Source: Gemmatimonadota bacterium (lineage in GTDB: Bacteria; Gemmatimonadota; Gemmatimonadetes; Gemmatimonadales; GWC2-71-9). From it: 36,974 bases of DNA. This document shows positions 6,992-15,738 of this stretch, one piece after another. The notes beneath the pieces are model-generated. The model ran no database searches. It saw only the letters and a list, made by a program, of their open reading frames with translations, and was not told the origin of the DNA. Where the stretch lies: NCBI GenBank assembly GCA_016209985.1, contig JACQVB010000132.1:1-36974 (forward strand), given 5' to 3'. A program made the translations under genes and the position numbers. Numbering within the stretch: the stretch's first letter is position 1; each line of letters starts with the position of its first letter.

Positions 6992-8232
6992 TCCGCCGGG
7001 TGGTTCGCGCGCTGCTCATCGGGGGCGCTTTGGCTACCTGGCGGCCGGTCCCGCTGCAGGCGGCCGCGCCTCCCGCTTCCGCCGTGGTCCAGGATACGGT
7101 TGGATACGGCTGCGTCATTTGTCACGCCGACAAACGCCGGGCGTTCCAGCTCGGCGTGCATGCCGATCGCGGGATTCGGTGCGACCGGTGCCACGGCGGC
7201 AATCCGAAAGCCTTCGCGCTACCGGCCGCGCACACCGGCCGCTTCCTCGGGAAGCCGAGCAAGGTAGGAACGGCATTGCTATGTGGGTCCTGTCACTCGG
7301 ACCCGGACCAGATGCGGCAGTATGGCCTGCCGGCGGGACAACTCGCCGAGCTCAAGACCAGCCGTCATGGGCAACTGCTGTTCCGCGGCAACACGGATGT
7401 CCCGACCTGCACCAATTGCCACGACGCGCATACGGTACTGCCGCCGGTCGACGCCCGCAGCAGCGTGTATCCCACCAATATCCCGGGCACCTGCGCCGGA
7501 TGTCACCAGAACAAGACGCTGATGGCCAGGTACGGACTGCCGACGGGCCAGCTGGTGGACTATGAGAAGGGAGCGCATGGCACCGCACTCTTCGAGCGCC
7601 AGAATTTTGCGGCCCCCACCTGCATCGGTTGCCACGGGTCGCACGCGGCCCTGCCGCCGCGCGTCACCGAGATCGTGCACGTGTGCGACCGCTGCCACGC
7701 CGAGCTGGGACGGGCGTTGTATCGCGGGCCCCATGGGCAGCCGGCGCTTTCCGGTAAGCTGCCGGGATGCCTCGGGTGTCACACGAATCACTCCACCGAG
7801 CGGGTCCCGCCCGAGCGTATCGCGGCGGTCTGCACCCGCTGTCACACCCCCGATAGTCCAGCGGCGCTGCGGGGGGTGGAGATTCAACGGCGAGTGGTCC
7901 AGGCGATGGCCGACAAGCAGGCCGCGGAGCAGGCGATCGAGGACCTCGTCCGCTCGGGCCGCCAGGTGACCGATGAGCGGTTCCGCTACCAGACCCTGAT
8001 CACCGACTACCAGCAGATCGCGGAGGTCCAGCACAGCCTCGACCTGGACCAGCTCGACGACCTGCGTCTCCGGGTCGGATCGGTCTCCGCCAGCATTCGC
8101 ACGACCGCGGAGCGCGCGGCCGAGCAGCGATGGGAGCACAAGCTCATCCTGATCCCGGTGTGGTTCTTAGCCCTGGCGGCGGTGGCGCTGGTCCGCTTCA
8201 AGTTCAGCGAGCTGGGGCGCCGGGGGGAATGA
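6988..8232 (+). CDS. Membrane-anchored nonaheme cytochrome c
   Basis: 414 residues starting with GTG that overlaps the cytochrome b stop. An N-terminal signal sequence (near residues 6-26) is followed by nine CXXCH motifs (CVICH, CDRCH, CGSCH, CTNCH, CAGCH, CIGCH, CDRCH, CLGCH, CTRCH) in the first 290 residues, then a heme-free helical stretch and a C-terminal transmembrane helix (around LILIPVWFLALAAVALV). It is therefore a periplasmic nonaheme domain anchored at its C-terminus to the inner membrane. Internal repetition is visible: the phrase YGLPxGQL occurs twice, about 65 residues apart, each time after a heme motif. The gene overlaps both neighbours by four bases. Likely it takes electrons from the b-type subunits. 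The exact family is not recognised. Confidence 0.88.
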   Translation: MIRRVVRALLIGGALATWRPVPLQAAAPPASAVVQDTVGYGCVICHADKRRAFQLGVHADRGIRCDRCHGGNPKAFALPAAHTGRFLGKPSKVGTALLCGSCHSDPDQMRQYGLPAGQLAELKTSRHGQLLFRGNTDVPTCTNCHDAHTVLPPVDARSSVYPTNIPGTCAGCHQNKTLMARYGLPTGQLVDYEKGAHGTALFERQNFAAPTCIGCHGSHAALPPRVTEIVHVCDRCHAELGRALYRGPHGQPALSGKLPGCLGCHTNHSTERVPPERIAAVCTRCHTPDSPAALRGVEIQRRVVQAMADKQAAEQAIEDLVRSGRQVTDERFRYQTLITDYQQIAEVQHSLDLDQLDDLRLRVGSVSASIRTTAERAAEQRWEHKLILIPVWFLALAAVALVRFKFSELGRRGE

Positions 8233-10031
8233 CACCGGTGGAAACGTCGCCCTTCCGCCAACGCTTCGGCCGCGCGCTCACGATTGCGATCCAGGCCGGG
8301 ATTCTGGTGATCATCCTCCTGTCGATCGGGACGGTCGGATTCATCGAGTACAGCGGGCAGCCCGGCTTCTGCAACCAGTGCCACATCATGCGGCCCTATT
8401 ACGAATCGTGGGCCAGCTCTTCGCACAACCAGGTGCCGTGCATCAAGTGCCACTACGCCCCGGGAATCAAGGCCGAGGCGATGGGGAAGTTCCAGGCCGC
8501 CAATCAGCTCGTGAAGTACGTCACGGGAGCGTACGGAGCGAAGCCATGGGCCGAGATCGAGGACGCCGCCTGCACCCGTTCCGGGTGTCATTCCACCCGG
8601 AAGCTCGAGGGCCCGACCGTCTTCAGGGGCGTCCTGTTCGACCACTCCCGGCACCTGAGCGAGCTGCGCCGGGGCAAGCAGCTGCGCTGTACCAGTTGTC
8701 ACTCACAGATCGTGCAGGGCCAGCACCTGACCGTGACCGAGTCCACCTGCTTCCTGTGCCATTTCAAGGATCGGCCGGTGGGCCAGCCGGTGGGCGGCTG
8801 CATCGGATGCCATCCGGCGCCGCCGCGGCTGGTCCAGCCCGCCGGGTTCGTGGTGGATCACGCGCAATACGTGAAGGACGCGGTTTCCTGTGTGTCCTGC
8901 CACCGGCACGTCACCAGCGGCGAGGGCGCGGCGCAGCAGCAGCGGTGCTTCAGTTGCCACAACGAGCCCGCGCGCCTCAAGGAGTTCGAGAATACCACGC
9001 TGGTGCACCGCGTGCACATCGCCGAGCACAATATCGAGTGCCTCCAGTGCCACACCCAGATCGAGCACCGGGTGGTGGAGCTGGCATCCACGTTCCAACT
9101 CGACTGCGCCGCGTGCCACCAGCGGGTGCACGACGCGCAGCAACGTCTGTATGCGGGGCTGGGCGGAAACGGCGTGAAGGAGCGGCCGAGTACCATGTTC
9201 CAGGCGAACGTGTCCTGCCAGGCCTGCCACGGGCTGCCCGCCGAGATCCGCGGACACGAGCAAGTGAACCGCGCCGGAGAGGCGTCCTGCATGTCGTGTC
9301 ACGGCATCCGCTACGCCAACATCCTGCCCGCGTGGCAGCGGGAGATGCAACGGAAGGCGGATCTGGTGTCTTCGGTGATCGCTGATGCGCGTTCCAGCGT
9401 GAGCGCCGCGCCCGCCCGGACCCGGTCCGCCGCCGACAGCGTCCTGCGCCTCGCGACCGAGAATCTGGAGCTGGTGAAGGTGGGCCGGAGCGCGCACAAC
9501 GTGGCGTTTGCGGACGAGCTGCTCCGCGCGTCGGTGAATTTCGTCGAGCGGGCGGTGCGGATCGGCACCCTCTCCTACCGCGTGCCGCAAGTGAATCTGG
9601 GACCGCCCATCGGGGAAGGTAGCTGCCTCCAATGCCACGTGGGCGTCGAGCGGAAGACCGTGCGGGCCGGCACCGAGGAGTTCCCCCATGAGCGTCACGT
9701 GGTGAGCGGCGGTCTGGCCTGTACCACATGCCATACGCCGCTCTCCGATCATGGGAAAACCGTGGTTTCGCGGACCGGGTGCGCCAGTTGCCATCACCGG
9801 CAAACCGAGCCTGCGTCCTGTACCCGTTGCCATACCGGCGCCGCCGGCGGCGCTCCCGACACGACGATCGCCTTCCCGGTGGCGGCCTTCCCCCACCCAC
9901 CTCACATCGAGTTGGAGCTCGAGTGCAATACCTGCCATAACCCGCCCGCCATGAAAGTTGCGGCGGGCGCGTGCTCCGACTGTCACGAGTTTCCCGCCCC
10001 GGCGGACACCGCAAAGGCCGGCGGCGGTTAG
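8229..10031 (+). CDS. 18-heme membrane cytochrome with NapC/NrfH-like N-terminus
   Basis: 600 residues. One N-terminal transmembrane helix (about 18-40) is followed by CNQCHIM and SSHNQVPCIKCH, the signature of NapC/NirT/NrfH quinol dehydrogenases, in which the Met two residues after the heme His can ligate heme 1. In all there are 17 CXXCH motifs plus one CX4CH (CTRSGCH, residues 115-121, bases 8571-8591), giving up to 18 hemes. A heme-free helical domain (about residues 360-450) splits the protein into a 12-heme and a 6-heme part. It has no signal cleavage site and no C-terminal anchor. ATGA overlap with the upstream gene shows coupling. The N-terminal NapC-like unit could itself take electrons from quinol. 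The size is far above NapC or NrfH (4 hemes). Confidence 0.88.
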   Translation: MTPVETSPFRQRFGRALTIAIQAGILVIILLSIGTVGFIEYSGQPGFCNQCHIMRPYYESWASSSHNQVPCIKCHYAPGIKAEAMGKFQAANQLVKYVTGAYGAKPWAEIEDAACTRSGCHSTRKLEGPTVFRGVLFDHSRHLSELRRGKQLRCTSCHSQIVQGQHLTVTESTCFLCHFKDRPVGQPVGGCIGCHPAPPRLVQPAGFVVDHAQYVKDAVSCVSCHRHVTSGEGAAQQQRCFSCHNEPARLKEFENTTLVHRVHIAEHNIECLQCHTQIEHRVVELASTFQLDCAACHQRVHDAQQRLYAGLGGNGVKERPSTMFQANVSCQACHGLPAEIRGHEQVNRAGEASCMSCHGIRYANILPAWQREMQRKADLVSSVIADARSSVSAAPARTRSAADSVLRLATENLELVKVGRSAHNVAFADELLRASVNFVERAVRIGTLSYRVPQVNLGPPIGEGSCLQCHVGVERKTVRAGTEEFPHERHVVSGGLACTTCHTPLSDHGKTVVSRTGCASCHHRQTEPASCTRCHTGAAGGAPDTTIAFPVAAFPHPPHIELELECNTCHNPPAMKVAAGACSDCHEFPAPADTAKAGGG

Positions 10032-10036
10032 GAGGA

Positions 10037-11353
10037 ATGGTGCGACCTAACTTGCGCCCGTGGCTCAAGGGTCCCGCGACCGCATGGCGCGTCGCGGGGA
10101 GCCCCGTCTGCCGGCTGCTGCTCCTTGCGGTCCTGTGGGCGGTACTGCCGGGCGTCGCGGCGGCTCAGGGACCCGACGCCGTCGACTGCCAGCAATGCCA
10201 CGGGGACCGGGAGATGTTCGCGGCAGATGACTCCGCGACCGCGAGAATGTTCGTTCCCGATTCGCTACTCCGCGAGACGCGGCACCAGAAACTGCGCTGC
10301 GCCGATTGTCACCCGGAGCACGCGAGCGGTTTCCCCCACGAGGCATCCGCCAAGGCGGTGCAGTGCCAGTCGTGCCATAAGCAGGAGGGAGCCGAGTGGG
10401 CACCATCGATTCACGCGGCGAATGCGCGCACCGCCGGGGACGCGCCCAACTGTGTGAGCTGCCACGGCAACCATACGGTGCTGGGCGCGGCGGACCGCCG
10501 CTCGCCGACGCATCCGCTGAACCTGGCGGCCATGTGCGGCCGCTGCCACTCCGACCCGCGCATCATCGGCACCTACTTCATGGCGCCCAGCGGCGCGCAG
10601 GCCCGCGTGGCGGTGGCACAGTACTACGAGACGGTGCACGGCAACGCCCTCACGCGCGACGGGCTGGTCGTGTCGGCCACCTGCAACGATTGTCACGGCG
10701 CTCACAAGATCCTCCCAGCCAAGTCGCCCGAGTCGTCCGTCAACCACGCCAACATCCCGAAGACCTGCGGTACCTGTCATGTGGGGATCCTGGAGAGCTA
10801 CGAGCAGTCGGCGCACGGCAAGGCGATCGGGAACGGCGCCGCAGGCGCGAAGCCGGCCCCGGTGTGCACCGATTGCCATTCGGGACACCAGATCGTACGG
10901 GCCGACCAGCCGAAATGGTTCATGGGCGTGGTGGAGGAGTGCGGAACCTGCCACCGGCGGCTCTACGAGACCTACTTCACCACCTACCATGGACAGGTGA
11001 CCAAGCTGGGCTTCGGCCTGACAGCCAAGTGCAGCGATTGCCACACGGCCCATGAGATCCGGCCCCGGACTGATCCGCAGTCGTCGGTGTACCCGGCGAA
11101 TCTCCAGCGCACCTGCCAGCGCTGCCACCCCGCGGCCAATGCCAACTTCGTCAAGTACTACTCGCACGGCGATTCCCACGAGCGAACCAGGTATCCGGCG
11201 CTGTATTGGGCGTCTATGGGCATGAACCTGCTCCTCGCCGGTGTGTTCGGCTTTTTCGGCATTCACACCCTGCTGTGGATGAACCGGCTCGCCATCAACC
11301 ACGTGCGATCCCGCCGGGCGGCCAAGGCGCCGTCCGAGGAGAAGGCGCCATGA
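10037..11353 (+). CDS. Membrane-anchored undecaheme (11-heme) cytochrome c
   Basis: 438 residues with a signal peptide (hydrophobic core near residues 27-43, cleavage near AAAQ), eleven CXXCH motifs (CQQCH, CADCH, CQSCH, CVSCH, CGRCH, CNDCH, CGTCH, CTDCH, CGTCH, CSDCH, CQRCH) and a C-terminal transmembrane helix near MNLLLAGVFGFFGIHTLLWM. Several motifs carry GH, AH or GNH just after, typical of cytochrome c3-like and NrfB-like multihemes. AGGAGG ends one base before the ATG at 10037, so the GTG at 10040 is a possible real start and would remove only one residue. It is the only junction in this operon with a short gap rather than an overlap. It resembles the nonaheme protein in layout (heme domain plus C-terminal anchor). 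Confidence 0.87.
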   Translation: MVRPNLRPWLKGPATAWRVAGSPVCRLLLLAVLWAVLPGVAAAQGPDAVDCQQCHGDREMFAADDSATARMFVPDSLLRETRHQKLRCADCHPEHASGFPHEASAKAVQCQSCHKQEGAEWAPSIHAANARTAGDAPNCVSCHGNHTVLGAADRRSPTHPLNLAAMCGRCHSDPRIIGTYFMAPSGAQARVAVAQYYETVHGNALTRDGLVVSATCNDCHGAHKILPAKSPESSVNHANIPKTCGTCHVGILESYEQSAHGKAIGNGAAGAKPAPVCTDCHSGHQIVRADQPKWFMGVVEECGTCHRRLYETYFTTYHGQVTKLGFGLTAKCSDCHTAHEIRPRTDPQSSVYPANLQRTCQRCHPAANANFVKYYSHGDSHERTRYPALYWASMGMNLLLAGVFGFFGIHTLLWMNRLAINHVRSRRAAKAPSEEKAP

Positions 11354-12198
11354 GTGAGCTCCTGAGCGTTTCGAACCGGGGTGAGGGACCCTACCTCCGC
11401 CGGTTCACCGTTCTCGACCGGACGCTGCACGCGCTGGTCATCGTGTCTTTCCTTGGCCTGGTGATGACCGGCGCACCGCTCCGCTTTCCCTTCAGCGGCT
11501 GGGCCCATACGCTGTCCCGGCTCCTGGGCGGCTTCCAGACGGCCGGATTCGTCCACCGCGTGTGCGCCATCATCACGTTCGGCTATTTCGCGGCCCACCT
11601 AGCGAAGGTGACCGTGCTCCTGTTCCGCACCACGGACAAGAAGTCGATCTTCTGGGGGCCCAACTCGATGGTCCCTCAGCCTAAGGACCTGCGGGACGTC
11701 ATCCAGATGTTCAAGTGGTTTTTCGGGCGGGGTCCGCAGCCGCGCTTCGACCGGTTCAGCTACATGGAGAAATTCGACTACCTGGGAGTGTTCTGGGGCG
11801 TGGCCATCATCGGCGCCTCCGGATTGATGCTCTGGTTTCCCGAGTTCTTCGCGCGGGTGCTTCCCGGCTGGGCGTTCAACGTGGCCACCATCGTGCACGG
11901 GGAAGAAGCGCTGCTCGCGCTGGGATTCATTTTTACCATCCACTTTTTCAACGTGCACCTGCGGCCGGGAAAATTCCCCATCGATCTGGTGATCTTCACC
12001 GGCTCCGCCACCGCGGACTACATGAAGGAAGAGCATCCGCTGGAATACGAACGGCTGCAACAGGCCGGGCGGCTGGCCGAGCTGGAGACTCCGGCCCCTT
12101 CGCGCCAGTTCTACGTGTGGTCACTCATACTCGGGTTCACCTCCCTTGCCCTGGGCATCACCATGATCGTTCTCGTCCTCTGGGGGGCGCTGCGGTAG
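11350..12198 (+). CDS. Five-helix b-type cytochrome (FdnI/HydC/CbcL-like)
   Basis: 282 residues with five predicted transmembrane helices and conserved His in them (TLHAL, FVHRV, FAAHLAK, IVHGEE, IHFFNVHLRP). The layout fits the cytochrome b561-type gamma subunits of formate dehydrogenase and hydrogenase and the b-type domain of Geobacter CbcL, which pass electrons between quinone and periplasmic multihemes. The loop HLRPGKFPID and the following IFTG are typical of the variant found with multiheme cytochromes. ATGA overlap with the 11-heme gene shows coupling, and a terminator follows, so this is the last gene of the operon. It gives the operon a second possible quinone site beside the bc-like core. 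Confidence 0.85.
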   Translation: MSELLSVSNRGEGPYLRRFTVLDRTLHALVIVSFLGLVMTGAPLRFPFSGWAHTLSRLLGGFQTAGFVHRVCAIITFGYFAAHLAKVTVLLFRTTDKKSIFWGPNSMVPQPKDLRDVIQMFKWFFGRGPQPRFDRFSYMEKFDYLGVFWGVAIIGASGLMLWFPEFFARVLPGWAFNVATIVHGEEALLALGFIFTIHFFNVHLRPGKFPIDLVIFTGSATADYMKEEHPLEYERLQQAGRLAELETPAPSRQFYVWSLILGFTSLALGITMIVLVLWGALR

Positions 12199-12263
12199 GC
12201 TGGTAACGAAGCGCCCGGGCTTGCCCGGTCGTGTGGTCACGACGGAACACCTGCAAAACAAAA

Positions 12264-12285
12264 CGGCGCTCCGATTGGAGCGCCG
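12264..12285. terminator. Bidirectional terminator between convergent arms
   Basis: CGGCGCTCC pairs perfectly with GGAGCGCCG around a four-base loop. On the minus strand it is followed by TTTTGTTTTG, a strong T-tract, ending the transcript of the barrel gene at 12310. On the plus strand it is followed by AGTTGTTTG, a weaker tract, ending the six-gene operon. Confidence 0.88.
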
Positions 12286-12309
12286 AGTTGTTTGATTCTG
12301 TTTCTGGTG

Positions 12310-14619
12310 CTACCGGAATCTCAGCGCATGGGGTGTCATCCCGATGTTGTAACCCAGCGTGACGATGATGTAGTTCGCCCGGTAGGGCTGCAGTCCGCCG
12401 CCGAGAGAAAGGTCACCGTTCCAGTTGGTCGCGGGGTAGGTGGAGGTCCCGGTGAAGATGTATGCCGGAACCAGGCCGTCGGTCCTCCAATCCGAATTGT
12501 TCAGCTTCTGGAACCCGTAGGTAACGGTGGCCGACCAGTTGGACGCGACGCGGTAGCGCAGCGATCCGTTGATCCGGTGCATCTTGCGGGTAACCGGCTG
12601 CCAGGCATCGCCGGCAACGGCAGAGAGGTTCTGCGCCGCATTGTTGCCGCCGGTGGGCGTGGTGGGGTTGGTCGTGCTCACCTGTGTCTTGGCATTGGTA
12701 TAGACCCACAGGCCACCGAGCTCCAGCTTGTCGGGCACCAGGGTGATTTCGAGACCCGCGTTCGCCGTATGGATGTTGTCCTCGGTGTTCGACACCCAGT
12801 CATACGACGTGTTGTCCAGCTGCGGGATCGGGTTCGTCCCCGAAGCGGCCTGCCGGAAGCGCGACCGTTGAATCCAGGTCACTCGCTCGCGCTGGTACCC
12901 GGCGAACAGCGACCCGCGGTCGGTGAGGGCATAGGAAACGTCTCCGCCGATGCCCCAGTTCTGATCGTCAGAGACGCCGTACACCGGATTGGGGTTCTGG
13001 CCGACCTGATAATTGTTCTTGGCCAGGTTGTAGGTGAGGGTGAAACCCAGCGGCCCAGGCGGGGTGATCTGGCTCACTACATCGAGACGATTCTGATCCC
13101 GGTCGGACTGGTCGAAGCGGCGCAACGCCGGGTTCTCGACCGTCATGACAGGGGTGTACTCGCTGTAGCGCCGCCACGAGCGCGAGAAGGAGGTGCGCAG
13201 AACCGCATACTGCGTCACTTCCAGGTCCATCGCCGCGCGGGGCTGATGCTCGTTGGTGATCGGCGCCTCGCGCGTCTCGGTCCGGTTCCAGCGCTCCCAG
13301 TTCCAGCCCAGCTTGAAGCTGACCGGGCTTCCCGTCGGGTGCAGGCCGACATCGAACCGGCCCAGCTGCCGCCCGTAAGGATGGGTCTCGCGCTCGAAGA
13401 ACGTACCGGCGGGCGCGTTGGCAATACTGCGGTCGCTGACGACCTCCAGCGGAAACTCTTTCATCGGCGTCTCGTCCATGGTCTTATAGCGGCGGTACTT
13501 GGCGCTGACATTCACGCCTTTCACCGGCCGGGACGTCGCCGCGAGTTGCAGGTTCAAGGTGCGCTGATCGCCCTCGAGGCTCCGCGCATCGGCCGGCAGC
13601 TGCGCTACGTCGTTGAGCGGCAGGCCCCCTGAGAGAAGCAGCGGGTTCATGGTGTAGGGCAGAAACGCCTGGTCCTGCTTCCACAGGCTGTACGCGACCG
13701 TACCAACCAACCGCGTCTTCAGCGGCAGCTGGGCCGCGGTTCCGGTCAAGTTGAACATGTGGGCGAGGTTCTCCGGCGCGAGCGCGGAGTGGCCTGCCGT
13801 CGGAGCCGTCCCAGTCACCGCCTGCGGGTTATCCGCCATCACGCCGTCAACCGCGTTGCTGAAGATGGACAGGTCATAGCCCATCAGCAACTGATAGCGC
13901 GACTTCCCGCCGATACTCTGCGAAATCTTGAAGCTCTGGGTGATCTGGTCGATCGGCTCCAGGATCTCCCGGTAGTTGCTTCCCGGGCTGCCCATCGACA
14001 TCCCCATGGGGCGGTTGCCCTGCTTCTTGGTGCGGTTGTACTCCGCGCGAACATCCCACCCGTCCTTGGGACTGACCTTCAACGCCACCCGTCCGGCATC
14101 CCACCGATTCGCGACCGGATTCACCAAATAGGGCGAATTGGAGTTGTAAATCGTGGGGTCCGTGGTCGGCCGGACGGCGGGAAGCCCGAACGTGCCGATC
14201 TGTGCGTCGCCGCCATAAAGTTGGCTGGTCGTCGAGTATAGGTGTGGCGTCTGATTCCAGGAGACGTCGAAGGTGAACTTGTTCGGCTGATACGCCGTGA
14301 AGGAGAACTGCTGGTCGCTCCGGCCGATATCGAAGGCGCGCACCTCGGCGAAGATCTTGTCCGCCGAGTTGAAGCGAAGGTGCGCGTTCGGCAAGTAGCC
14401 GCCGTCGTACATGTTGGTGTACTCACCGAACCGGGCCCACGCGCGGTCGCCGGGCTTGTTGCTGGTGCCGAGGAAAGCCCGGCCCCCCACGTCGATGACG
14501 CCGCTCAGCGTGCCACCGGCAAAGGGTACCTGGGCCGAAAGCGGTCTACTGACGCCCATCAGCGTGAATACGCCGATCCAGGCGAGCAGCCCCGCAATGG
14601 TGCGTATTTGTCGGGTCAT
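12310..14619 (-). CDS. MtrB/PioB-family outer-membrane beta-barrel, second copy
   Basis: 769 residues with a signal peptide (hydrophobic core, cleavage near SRPLSAQ), no heme motifs and the Tyr/Arg/Asn-rich alternating strands of an outer-membrane barrel. It lies directly after a decaheme gene in the same order as the pair at 342-3705. The last residues are ALRFR, so a terminal Arg follows the usual closing Phe. ATG at 14619 with CGGAG upstream is chosen. An in-frame ATG at 14649 overlaps the decaheme stop (ATGA) and would add ten residues to the signal peptide; given how often this genome uses such overlaps, it is a real alternative. The two barrels are diverged family members rather than a recent duplication. 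Confidence 0.88.
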   Translation of the reverse strand: MTRQIRTIAGLLAWIGVFTLMGVSRPLSAQVPFAGGTLSGVIDVGGRAFLGTSNKPGDRAWARFGEYTNMYDGGYLPNAHLRFNSADKIFAEVRAFDIGRSDQQFSFTAYQPNKFTFDVSWNQTPHLYSTTSQLYGGDAQIGTFGLPAVRPTTDPTIYNSNSPYLVNPVANRWDAGRVALKVSPKDGWDVRAEYNRTKKQGNRPMGMSMGSPGSNYREILEPIDQITQSFKISQSIGGKSRYQLLMGYDLSIFSNAVDGVMADNPQAVTGTAPTAGHSALAPENLAHMFNLTGTAAQLPLKTRLVGTVAYSLWKQDQAFLPYTMNPLLLSGGLPLNDVAQLPADARSLEGDQRTLNLQLAATSRPVKGVNVSAKYRRYKTMDETPMKEFPLEVVSDRSIANAPAGTFFERETHPYGRQLGRFDVGLHPTGSPVSFKLGWNWERWNRTETREAPITNEHQPRAAMDLEVTQYAVLRTSFSRSWRRYSEYTPVMTVENPALRRFDQSDRDQNRLDVVSQITPPGPLGFTLTYNLAKNNYQVGQNPNPVYGVSDDQNWGIGGDVSYALTDRGSLFAGYQRERVTWIQRSRFRQAASGTNPIPQLDNTSYDWVSNTEDNIHTANAGLEITLVPDKLELGGLWVYTNAKTQVSTTNPTTPTGGNNAAQNLSAVAGDAWQPVTRKMHRINGSLRYRVASNWSATVTYGFQKLNNSDWRTDGLVPAYIFTGTSTYPATNWNGDLSLGGGLQPYRANYIIVTLGYNIGMTPHALRFR

Positions 14620-14645
14620 ATGTCTCAACTCCGCTGGATGGCTGT

Positions 14646-15578
14646 TCATCGGGTGAAGGTGACGCCCGACGGATGGTTCGAGCCGTGAATGTTGAAATGG
14701 CAATTGGAGCACTGTCTGCTGAACAGGAAGCGGCTGTTGGTCCCACCCATGTTGTTGGTCGCGTCGGCGACGTAAGGCCGGGTGGGGTGCTGGGTCTCAT
14801 CGTGGCAGCGCTGGCAGAGCCGCGGCCGTGGAACGACGAGCTGCTTCTCATTGTTCGTGCCATGCGGGTCGTGACAATTGCTGCAGCTCTCGGCCACGGG
14901 AGCGTGCTCCCAGAGGTACGGGCCACGTTTTTCGGTGTGGCAGGAGTAGCAGGTCTCGTTGACGTTGTTGGCGACCAGTAGCTTGTCGGTCGCCGTCCCA
15001 TGGGGCTGATGGCAGCTGTTGCAATCCATCTTGCCCTCGCGTACCGGCATGTGCGCGAACCGCTGCATCTGGTTCTTCTTCTGGGCGTGACACTGGCCGC
15101 AGGTCTCCATGGCCGTCGCGTACTTGAGCATGTTGCGCTCGGAGACCTGCTTCATCAGCGTGTGGCAGTTGGTGCAGGCCACGTCGCGGGATTCGTGTGC
15201 CGCGCCCGCCCACATGGTGCGGTTGCCGCCGCTGTGACACTCGAGGCAGGTCTGGTTCCGCTCCTCGACCGGCGTGGGATCGTCCTTCTTGAACGTGATC
15301 AGACCGGTCTTGACCTCACCGCCCGACTCGGCATGAAGTTTCGCCTGGCCGTGACACCCCTCGCAGCCCCGTTGTTCCCTTGCGTTCTCGGGATGCTTGA
15401 GGAAGAGCGATCCCATCTTCGTCTGGCTGAAGGACTCTATCTGGTTTTGATGACACTGGGCGCAGGCCTCCTGCCCTGCGTACCCGTTCTGCTCTTGCGC
15501 CGCGAGCCGGCGGCCCGGCGCCAAGATCAGAAGTGCGGCGAGCGCCGCAATGGTGTAGTGAATACTTCGATCTGTCAT
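14646..15578 (-). CDS. Decaheme c-type cytochrome, MtrA/DmsE type, second copy
   Basis: 310 residues with a signal peptide (cleavage near RLAAQ) and ten CXXCH motifs: CAQCH, CEGCH, CLECH, CTNCH, CGQCH, CNSCH, CYSCH, CSNCH, CQRCH and CSNCH. The spacing follows the decaheme protein at 342-1265, and the phrases CHTEKRGPYLWEHAPV here and CHAEKRGPFVWEHAPV there, with GSNHPSG at both ends, show homology. AAGGAGG lies upstream of the chosen ATG at 15578. It should occupy the second barrel and form an independent outer-membrane conduit. The 160 bp upstream separates it from the diheme lipoprotein gene and probably carries a promoter, though none is clear by eye. Confidence 0.93.
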   Translation of the reverse strand: MTDRSIHYTIAALAALLILAPGRRLAAQEQNGYAGQEACAQCHQNQIESFSQTKMGSLFLKHPENAREQRGCEGCHGQAKLHAESGGEVKTGLITFKKDDPTPVEERNQTCLECHSGGNRTMWAGAAHESRDVACTNCHTLMKQVSERNMLKYATAMETCGQCHAQKKNQMQRFAHMPVREGKMDCNSCHQPHGTATDKLLVANNVNETCYSCHTEKRGPYLWEHAPVAESCSNCHDPHGTNNEKQLVVPRPRLCQRCHDETQHPTRPYVADATNNMGGTNSRFLFSRQCSNCHFNIHGSNHPSGVTFTR

Positions 15579-15738
15579 TCGGAATTCCTCCTTACAGCCG
15601 GCCGACACGTGAGCAGCGCGCCGACTGCTCTAGACTTCGCTGGTCCGCCCAAGACTGCTTCATGAGTGAGGTGACAATGATCCTGCCGTCATTAAGTGTG
15701 GCAAAAGCGATCCTGAAGACTCCCTTAACCGCCCGGGT

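Noticed and set aside
10265-11302. Minus-strand frame (345 codons) opposite the 11-heme gene
   Set aside because: It mirrors heme-motif codons and has no family signature.
12292-13632. Long plus-strand open frame (446 codons) opposite the second barrel gene
   Set aside because: It is antisense to a well-supported outer-membrane protein, has no family motifs and has the Arg/Val/Gly-rich composition of a GC-rich shadow frame.
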